Below, piece after piece: positions 56,125 through 64,000 of a stretch of 64,000 nt of DNA. The DNA comes from Gymnopus androsaceus JB14 (lineage: Eukaryota > Basidiomycota > Agaricomycetes > Agaricales > Omphalotaceae), in contig ML769387.1 in assembly GCA_009733575.1 (NCBI GenBank), positions 248,001 to 312,000 on the forward strand, written 5' to 3'. The position numbers and the translations under genes are program-made. Numbering within the stretch: the stretch's first letter is position 1; each line of letters starts with the position of its first letter. The notes beneath the pieces are model-generated. The model saw only the letters and a list, made by a program, of their open reading frames with translations. It had not been told where the DNA came from and made no database searches.

Positions 56125-58506
56125 ATGGTGTCAAAGTCATCGGTTCATGTAGTTATTGTGGGCGCTGGGTGAGCTCAACCGAAATAGCAGTTTGTTTCTC
56201 ATTGACAGGAACATCGCAGTCTCGCTGGGATTTCTACCGCTGTAAATCTAAAGACACAACTCGGTTTCGAGAATTTTACAGTCTGTTTCCTTGCTCTTTG
56301 ATTGACGTTCTATTGACTAAATACCGTTCGCGGTTAGATCTATGAAAAGGTAGATCTATGAAAGGCAAAATCCATACCTCTTGACGCTTAGACTCGTTGA
56401 AATTTAGGATTCCTCGATTGGAGGGACATGGAGGGTACGTTTTATGCGATTTATGCGCGAAAAAGGCGTTACATAGCTTTTTTAATTAGGTGAACACTTA
56501 CCCGGGATGTGGCTCAGACGTTCCAGGTACGACTTTCAAGCTATGTAAATGACCTTACTGACTTGAGAGTATGACCAGGGCATTGGTACAGTCTCTCCTC
56601 CGAGCTTAATCCCAACTGGGAAAGGCTCTATGCTTCCCAACCTGAAATCCAGGCCTACTGGCAAGATATTTACGAGAAATACAACCTCGAATCATATACC
56701 CAGTTCAACACGATGGTTACTGCCGCTACATGGAGCAATGATACTCAGACATATACCGTTGAAGTGACGAATACGATTTCGGGAGAGAAGAAGTTAGTCG
56801 AAGCGAACGTTATGTTTTACGCTATAGGTGGATTCCAGAAGCCTGTGTTTTCGGCCGATGTACCTGGTGCAGAAAACTTTAAAGGGCCTATTTGGCATTC
56901 GGCGCGATATAGGCATGATGTTGGTGAGTTGGAAGCTTACTAGTTATGGGATTCGAGTTTTGCTAACTCGGGTGCAGAACTGAAAGGAAAACGAGTTGGA
57001 GTGATCGGAAATGGATGTTCAGGCGCTCAGTTGATCCCTGCTATAGCCGTCGATCCTTCAGTCCAGGTTACCAATTTCTGTCGGACGCCTCATTGGATCG
57101 TTCCCCGCGTAAGGGGATTCGCTCAACTGGAATTTTGTATTTATTTCTGATGTTTTGACGGATGATAGGCCAACTATGCGTATCCTCGCTGGATCAAGTG
57201 GATATTCGCCCGTATGCCTTTTATAATGAGATGGCATCGCAATCTGATAATGTTCAGAGTGCGTTCGTGCTTGCTCATTCTTTGTTTTGATGTTAATGTT
57301 GCATGCGTAGAGCGATCTCACTTTTCTTATTTTCCGCAAGAGCAATAAGAAGATTATAGCTTTGGCACGGAGGGTCGGTATCTCTCTTATGATGGGAACA
57401 CTGACGGTTCAACTTCTACTGTGTAGGCGATGATGAAGCACATAGTTTCAACGGCACCCAAAAGCGAAATAAAAAACCTGATACCCAGTTATCGTACGTT
57501 TGTCTGGACGGTCTTTTCATCTCCACTAAACATGCTTTAAAGCCCCTGGATGCAAGCGTATCATCGTAGACCCAGGCTATCTAAAGTGTCTGAACCAGCG
57601 TAATGTCAATTTGAACTGGGACGGAATAGACTCTATTGTCGAGAACGGAATCAAGCTCAAGACAGGAGAGGTGGTTCCTTTGGACGTTATCATCTTTGCG
57701 ACCGGGTTTTCTGTGGTCAGTCTTTGCCGTGTTTACTTTTACTCAGTTTGCAAACCGCTCGCGAAATAGATACCAGACAACCTTAACGTTCGTGGAAGTG
57801 CAGGCATTACGATGAATGAGTACTATGAGGCCCAGGGCGGACCTACTGCCTATGTGGGCTCTTCAGTTCCAGGTAAGGGGTCTCGAGCTCATCCGAGGAG
57901 ATAGCTAACCTCATACTTACAGGCTTTCCGAACCTTTTCTTCCTTCTGGGTAAGAAAAGCTCCTCTTGGTGGTGATTGGTCGATCTAATTGCTTCACAGG
58001 CCCCAATGTCGTTTCGGGCAGGTAGTGTCCTATCTTCTCATCTAATTCACTGGCCCTGATTCGCCCATTCGTTTCTAAAGCACCAGCGTGATCTTTATAG
58101 AAGAACTTCAAGTAAGAGCAACTCTGTTTCTTTTTCGTTTGCAACTCATTGGTTCCATACATAGATTGGTCTCGCTATGAAATTAATGAAGCCGGTACTC
58201 GCGGGCCAGTTAAAGTCGGTCGAGATAAAGCCAGAGGTGTCGGACAAGTACAACGAATGGCTACAAGAACGCCTGCAAGGTTCCGTCTGGACACAATGCG
58301 ATTCGTACTACCACCTTGACGGAGATAAGAAAGGTCTCAATATCGCAAATTTCCCTGGGCCGGCTGCACTTCTTTATTGGATTATCAGGAGAGCAGAGAG
58401 GTGGGACCAGTGGAAAATTGTCGAGGCGGAGAAAGGATGGGTCAGCAGGCAAAATTGGCTGGGTTGGTTGTTTGGTTATGGCAAGACAAGCCGTAAAGAC
58501 GTTTAA
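56125..58506 (+). CDS. Flavin-containing monooxygenase (Baeyer-Villiger/FMO-like)
   Basis: An FAD- and NADPH-using oxygenase. The start at 56125 gives MVSKSSVHVVIVGAG, and the joined exon completes the FAD-binding GAGLAGISTAV motif. IYEKDSSIGGTWR and VNTYPGCGSDVPG match the conserved class B flavoprotein pattern. The FxGxxxH fingerprint is FKGPIWHSARYRHD near 56878-56918, with Tyr where Baeyer-Villiger enzymes usually have Trp. The NADPH site is GVIGNGCSGAQL near 57000-57030. VIIFATGFSV near 57685-57715 is the FMO ATG motif. The C terminus continues through FFLLGPNVVSG to an end rich in Trp and Lys. About fifteen very short introns. Substrate unknown; no biosynthetic cluster is around it. Confidence 0.88.
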
Positions 58507-58827
58507 CAGCCCGATTTAAGAACTGTGAAAAACGACCAGTATAATTTATATATTATCCTATCATATTCACCAGGGGAACTCAGTGACGGTGGAATTTCCT
58601 TTTTCAATCTTGTTGGACGAACCGACACAAATGAGCATATACTCAAGTAGTTAAGCACTAATTAAGAGCCTGAAGCTCCGACTTCAGGTGAGATCAGAAC
58701 AAGCAGGCGCCCAAAGGCTGTGCATCAAAGTGATCGCAAGTTGTCGTAAAAGCTTTAACTTGCTTTCCATTAAGGCCTTGGGCCCTGTCCTCTCTTTTCC
58801 CGGACCTCCTTCTCCCGTATATCGACA
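58507..58827. other. Intergenic region
   Basis: About 320 bp between the monooxygenase and casein kinase genes, same strand, with pyrimidine-rich sequence just before the kinase start. No gene is seen. Confidence 0.5.
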
Positions 58828-60767
58828 ATGGCCTCTCATTCCTCCTCTTCCACCGCAAATGTCGTAGGTGTTCATTACCGCGTTGGAAAGAAAATCGGAG
58901 AAGGCTCTTTCGGCGTCATCTTTGAAGGTCAGCCACTATTCATCTCATTGTTTAAGCTTGATTTATGACCATGATTTTCATGCAGGCACTAACTTGCTCA
59001 ACTCTCAAACTGTTGCTATCAAGTTTGTGCGTCCACCTTGACCTTGAGCAGCCCCATTGTCCGGCTCTAACTGCGCGTCTGTTTATCGCATATTAGGAAC
59101 CTAGAAAGGCTGAAGCTCCTCAGCTTCGGGATGAGTGTCGGTCGTATCGTATTTTAGCTGGCTGCAGTGCGTACTAGCTTCTTTCTGCCTTTCTGCCAGC
59201 TAATCTCCTGTCACAGCTGGAATACCTCAAATTTACCACTTTGGACAAGAGGGACTTCATAATATCCTGGTGATTGACCTTCTCGGTCCAAGTCTTGAGG
59301 ACTTGTTCGATATGTGTGGTCGCAAGTTTTCGATTAAAACAGTGTGTATGGCTGCTCGGCAAATGGTGCGTCCCCAATGTATATTATTCCAGAATACATC
59401 ATCCTGACTTGTCTATCAGATTTCCAGAGTCCAGACAATACACGAGAAGAACCTCATTTATCGTGATATCAAGCCAGACAACTTTCTCATAGGCCGGCCT
59501 GGTACGAAAGGAGCGAATAGTACGGTTTGCCTCTATGTGCGAATCGTGCATCGTTTGGTCTAATTTCTCTCACCATAGTCGTACACGTTGTTGACTTTGG
59601 TATGGCCAAGCAATACCGCGATCCAAAGACCAAACAACATATACCCTACCGCGAGAGAAAGAGTTTGAGCGGAACAGCTCGGTACATGAGCATCAATACC
59701 CATCTGGGACGAGGTATGTAGCCGTCAATATTTCAACGGATACAAGTTCACAACACCTAACTACAGAACAATCAAGAAGAGACGATCTGGAAGCTTTAGG
59801 GCATGTATTCATGTACTTTCTGCGTGGCAGCCTTCCGTGGCAGGGCCTTAAAGCGGCGACCAATAAGCAGAAGTATGAGAAGATTGGCGAGAAGAAACAG
59901 ACAACACCCATTAAAGAGCTCTGTGAGGGTTTTCCAGGTGAGTCTACCCAAATGCTCGGGATCTAAAAGCTTATTATTCATCTTGCAGAGGAGTTTGGGA
60001 TTTATCTAAACTACGTCCGAAAACTTGGTTTTGAAGAGACTCCAGACTACGACTTTCTTCGCGAATTGTTCTCCAAAGTTATCAAGAACAATGGTGATGC
60101 TGACGATGGTGTATTTGACTGGAACTTATTGAATGGTAAATCACTTTGTACTTCATGGTAACCGATGTTCATTGTATTTTCAGGCGGAAAGGGTTGGGAA
60201 GCAACTTCGGTGAGAATGTAGCCAAACCTTTGTTAAAACACCTGCTTATCGGATCTTCAGGGCCATACCCAAATTCTTGCGCAGATGCAAACTGCAGGCC
60301 TCACTGCATCCCCGGATCGGCGTAGAGAGCATAGAGATGATCGACGACGAGCTTCTCAAGTTGGCAACGTAATTCCGCCATCTCCTGCTCTCGTTCGGCA
60401 CGGTTCGAAAACGCGCAAGGGACCGAACCTTGCACCTGGAAGTAACAGTCCTGGGCAAGTAACACCTCATTCCACTGCTGCGCAAGTAAACGTACCGGTC
60501 GGTACGCAACCACGAGGGAGCTCACAACATCCTTACGCCAATGTATCGGGAGGGTATGACTATAACGGAGACGATGGTTATGGCCAGCCGCAATACGGTC
60601 GTGCTTCCCCAATGGTATCAAGCACAGCAGCCCCACCGGCACTGAGTAATGTTCGGGCAAGAGGAGGAGATGTCGGTGTGTCCAGGGGCGAGTATGACGG
60701 TCAGGATGCTGAGGACTCACCGCCAAAGATGACACTGATGAGAATTCTGACGTGTCGATGTGGTTGA
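58828..60767 (+). CDS. Casein kinase I (Yck/Cki1-type)
   Basis: A Ser/Thr kinase of the CK1 family. The start at 58828 gives [20 protein letters not shown], then [14 protein letters not shown] (Gly-loop) and [18 protein letters not shown] (Lys in strand 3). The catalytic loop is [14 protein letters not shown] near 59455-59495, with the CK1 Tyr-Arg-Asp form, and the Mg loop is [13 protein letters not shown] near 59585-59622. [20 protein letters not shown] replaces the APE motif, as usual in CK1. The kinase domain ends near 60140; a Pro/Ser/Gln/Gly-rich tail follows. The last residues are LTCRCG; cysteines at this place are palmitoylated in plasma-membrane yeast CK1 proteins, so membrane anchoring is likely. 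Confidence 0.93.
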
Positions 60768-61035
60768 AATAAGGACCAACTATGGACTGCACTACGATCT
60801 CCTCTTATGACGTCTACTTCATGCACTTTACATTCCATTGCATATCCAGCACTCACCTCTTCTGTTATACCCATTATCTACTCATAATTTCGATTTTCTG
60901 GTCAAATGGTTCTTTCAATAGCCGGCATGTATCATGAGAATACATAGAACATTCAAGTTTGGTATTTTACGAGAAAGTTCGGTCATGCATCGGTGGGTAT
61001 ATGATATGTACAACGATGCATATAATAGCATGCAA

Positions 61036-64000
61036 TTAGTTCTTCCAGGGATTCGCACCATCCTCTAAAAGTTTGGGTTAGTGCGATTGTCGACAGCAAT
61101 ACGAAACACACTTACTGGATATTGACTTCGACTTGCCTGATGCTCCTGGCGGTGGCGGCTTGTCGTTCGGTTTCGGTAATGAAGAGGCTTGGTCATCATC
61201 TTCCCTGCCATAAGTGTATTCCCATTCGCTGTCATTGTCACTTCCATCCTGACGATCTGAACCTGCTCAACATCAGCCATAGCATCCAGAAATATATACA
61301 AAAGACGTACGAGGCGGTTCCTCAGTGCGATTACTTGAGTCCTGAGTAGTATCGACGTGCTCAGTCCGACGATTGGATGATTCGCCATTATCCACGACGG
61401 TTTCAATCCGTCGTTGAGATGATTCACCAACAGGGCTTTCATTCTCCACAACGTTGTACTCAATCCGTCGATGAAATTCGTTTCGACGACGGGGTGAGCG
61501 ACTACGAGATCTACGCATCGATGAACTAGATGGGCGATGAGACTGGGACCCTCGTCGTCGATCCTGGTACCCAGAAGAATCTTGGTGAGACCCGCGGTTT
61601 CGGAAGTGGTTCCCGCGACGCGGCTGATAGTTTGAACCGCGAGGGTAGAACCGACCTGTTGCTAGTAAAATTTCAGCAATCGTCAAAGGATCTGTCGTAA
61701 GAAACTGACCACCATTGTTATGCCTGGAGGTCTGCCCTTGATATGAACTTGGCTCACCAGCACGAGGAGGGATGACCTGCGGATTGAGCTGATTCGGGTC
61801 AGTCAAAATCAATCATACCGAAAATAAGTACCCGACTCACAATCGCCTGAATTGCCGGGGTATTGACTAGTGCGGAGACACGCTCGTTCACGGCCTGTTG
61901 TACGGTACCATGAACTCCTTGAAGGATTAGCATTGTAGTCTGAAGTGCGTTATCCTGAACTGGCTGCTGTTGAACTACCTGAGGGCGAGAATTCTCAATA
62001 AGTGTCTGAACCTGGCTGGAAAGTAACGCATTTTGGCTGCGCAGAGTTGCGTTATCCGTCAACACTTGCGTCAGCGTAGATATGAGCTGCTGACTAGTAT
62101 AGTCCTGAGGCGGCACGGCATTTGCTGAGTTGGTAGAGGAAAAGGTGGGCTGGTGTCGCTCATCCCGCTCTGGCTTGTAGTATTCGTCGTTACGATCTGG
62201 ATTTGAACGAGAGGACCTTTTGCGTCGCTCATCTCGTTCCTGTGAGACAGACCGCATCCGCCGCCGGCTGACACGTTCGTCGGTACAGTCTGTCTCCGAA
62301 CGAGAGGATTCAAGTATGGGATCGACTCTATCGCTTGGACTTCGCTCTCTTCTCTTTCGCGAAACAGATGGCAATGATAACTGGGCTTTTGTGGCTGAAG
62401 AACTAGCCATAGAGGTACCGGCTGCCTCCTGACCACCCATGACCGAATGCGTCCCTGTTCTCGCTATGCGTCGTTCTTCGTGCTGGTTCCTGCGAGTCGT
62501 AGAAGACGACGCATGGGAAGAGCCAACAGCTATACGCGCGGTACTGACTGAGGCGGCCGGTGCCTTTTTCTTCCCAAGGGCTACAACTGATGGCGGTCTG
62601 TAGCCGACTCGATCCTGGGTCTTCTTTGCTGGCATTTGAGGTTCAGCGACAAACGGTCTATCGTCTTCGCTGCTACTCTCGTGGTGGTCCGAATCATCCT
62701 TCCGTCTCTTCCCCAGGGAGCTGGATGTGTTCGGCTGCACCGGCGTTTCTTTCCTGGGCCTACCCCTACCCCGCTTTGATGAAGAAGCGACATTGTCATC
62801 GGCTACTTCTGCTGGAGCAACTGCAGCTACGGCTTGCATAGAGCCACGGGGTTTACGCTTAACTCGCTTTGGGGTAGAAACGAGACTTGCATTGGCAGCT
62901 TCGGCCGCATGAGAGACGTTGTTGATCGCTGAAGCCAGATCGTTCGTGAAACTATAGGACTCTCCGAAATGAGTGCCCCGAGTTGGAGGGATCACATTTC
63001 TAACGCGCGCCCTTCTTTGAGGAATTTCCTCTATTGACGCACTCGAAATAGGTGAGGAGCTCGAAGGCGCTGTAGCAGTAGCGTTGCTTGTTCGCGGGGG
63101 TGGAGAAGGGGACGGAGATAAAAGTTGGTCAACATTAGAATCAGAGTCGGAGCTCAATTCGATTATTTCAGTCTGCTTGGAAGAAGAGCTCTCGTTCACT
63201 TTCGATGGCTTCTTAAAAAGAAAGATGATGAGCGCTGACCGACAGCAAAAAAATCAAAAGAACCAACCTGAACCGCAGGCGAAGTCGAACGTAGCATAAC
63301 GCAATCCATCACAAGTTTTCGTTTCTTAGCCTTGGATGGTTTGGAAGTCGAGGGCTCAGAGGAGGACAACACACCCGCCGACGCTGTTGCGTTCCTCATG
63401 GCATTGGACGGACCAGCCGTGGAAGACGAATCTGCCAGGGAAGCGACAGAGGTAGAAGAGTCATCGTTGGTAGCCTCCTCTGCAACATACGGAGGGGGAG
63501 GAGAACCAGCCGTCACATTGGGCATCTAGCAAGTAAGCCATTAAAAATCGCAGACAATTTTGGTCAAAAGATGCCTCACCCGTATAATAGCAGGCGCCAC
63601 GATGATGCTGTCGTACCACCCATAATTCATATTAAAGTTGATGGGGCGACACTTGGAGAAAGATAAGGCCAAATTGACCATTTGAACTTCAAAGTCAGAG
63701 TCAGCTGGCCTCTGCCCTTTGCGCTCCGCTTCCAAACACCGGTGCAAATCGGTCTCGTAGGTGTGTTTATTAGCAAGGTGTCGTTTGTGATGACTGCTGT
63801 CTTTGTCTGATCGACTCGTGTCCAGTATGATATTGATCGAGTGCATCTTCGAGTCTTTGAGAAGATGGAAGTAACAGGTTGAACGGTGACATGGTTTGCA
63901 GTGCACTACATCACCCCTTGACAGATGATGAGGCTGACCTGGAATACTACAGGTCGAAGGCCCTTTCTGGAATTGGTATTAGTTTTACTGTTTCACTGCG
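61036..64000 (-). CDS. AT-hook/RS-rich nuclear protein with zinc-finger-like N-terminal part, 5' end outside the window
   Basis: Not a family I can name. The first exon seen (about 63595-63925) has CKPCHRSTCYFHLL and later HHKRHLANKHTYE, a Cys/His arrangement like a BED or C2H2 finger. A Pro/Ser-rich exon (about 63290-63530) has a KPSKAKKRK basic signal. The long exon at about 61840-63215 has an acidic IIELSSDSDSN stretch, an AT-hook core KRGRGRPRKE near 62760, Arg/Ser-rich parts near 62200-62350 and a Gln/Leu-rich coiled-coil-like segment near 61900-62090. Arg/Gly and RS repeats follow (SMRRSRSRSPRRR near 61490-61530). The end, after two more exons, is DGANPWKN with stop at 61036. A nuclear DNA- or RNA-binding role is likely but inferred. 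Confidence 0.68.

Noticed and set aside
56125..60767. Secondary-metabolite gene cluster around the monooxygenase
   Set aside because: Its neighbours are GID4 and casein kinase I, and no synthase or other tailoring gene is nearby.
1..64000. CRISPR array, tRNA, rRNA or intact transposase
   Set aside because: I looked for regular direct repeats, cloverleaf-like segments and transposase signatures and found none I could support. A tRNA with an intron could still be missed by eye; a tRNA scan would decide.

Overview
The window looks like nuclear DNA of a basidiomycete fungus, most likely a mushroom-forming Agaricomycete. The genes are densely packed and broken by many introns of roughly 50-70 nt. 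The products are ordinary eukaryotic housekeeping proteins. Several gene types are typical of Agaricomycetes, such as a secreted/membrane protein with a Ser/Thr/Pro stalk and one transmembrane helix. No plasmid, phage, CRISPR or rRNA feature was seen. Exon structures were read by eye from conserved protein motifs and splice signals, so gene ends are firmer than individual introns.

Layout. 0.7-8.5 kb holds a USP48-type deubiquitinase (+) facing a conserved but unnamed Ser/Pro-rich protein (-). 9.5-20.6 kb is a tight housekeeping block: LUC7, a DnaJ-ankyrin protein, BCS1, BUD23, BET3, mitochondrial uS13, XAP5/FAM50, V-ATPase subunit D and ribosomal protein L26. Many of these are divergent pairs sharing promoters of 60-135 bp. 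21.3-24.3 kb has two less conserved minus-strand genes. 25.8-28.9 kb has a small NAD(P)-binding protein, an HSP9/HSP12 stress protein and a decayed 3-beta-hydroxysteroid dehydrogenase pseudogene. 29-30.6 kb is gene-poor and holds a cluster of a short TAGCGTA-type repeat. 30.6-38.9 kb holds two paralogous genes of unknown function that bracket an AP endonuclease, the deubiquitinase OTU1 and FRG1. 39.2-51.6 kb holds Ran GTPase, a 14-helix type MFS transporter and a very large protein of about 2,200 residues. 52.4-60.8 kb holds a zinc-finger-like protein, GID4, a flavin monooxygenase and casein kinase I. 61.0 kb to the end is a minus-strand gene with zinc-finger-like, AT-hook and RS-rich parts whose start lies beyond the window.

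The genes are not one pathway. Shared themes are ubiquitin handling (USP48, OTU1, GID4), RNA and ribosome work (LUC7, XAP5, BUD23, uL24, uS13m), trafficking (BET3, Ran) and mitochondria (BCS1, uS13m).

Most unusual points: the orphan paralogue pair, the multiply broken steroid dehydrogenase, single-base frame breaks in several otherwise well conserved genes (BUD23, OTU1, the MFS transporter, the DnaJ protein), two GC-AG introns, and an intron that appears to separate the last sense codon of L26 from its stop codon. The frame breaks in conserved genes make base-level assembly error a serious alternative to true gene decay.
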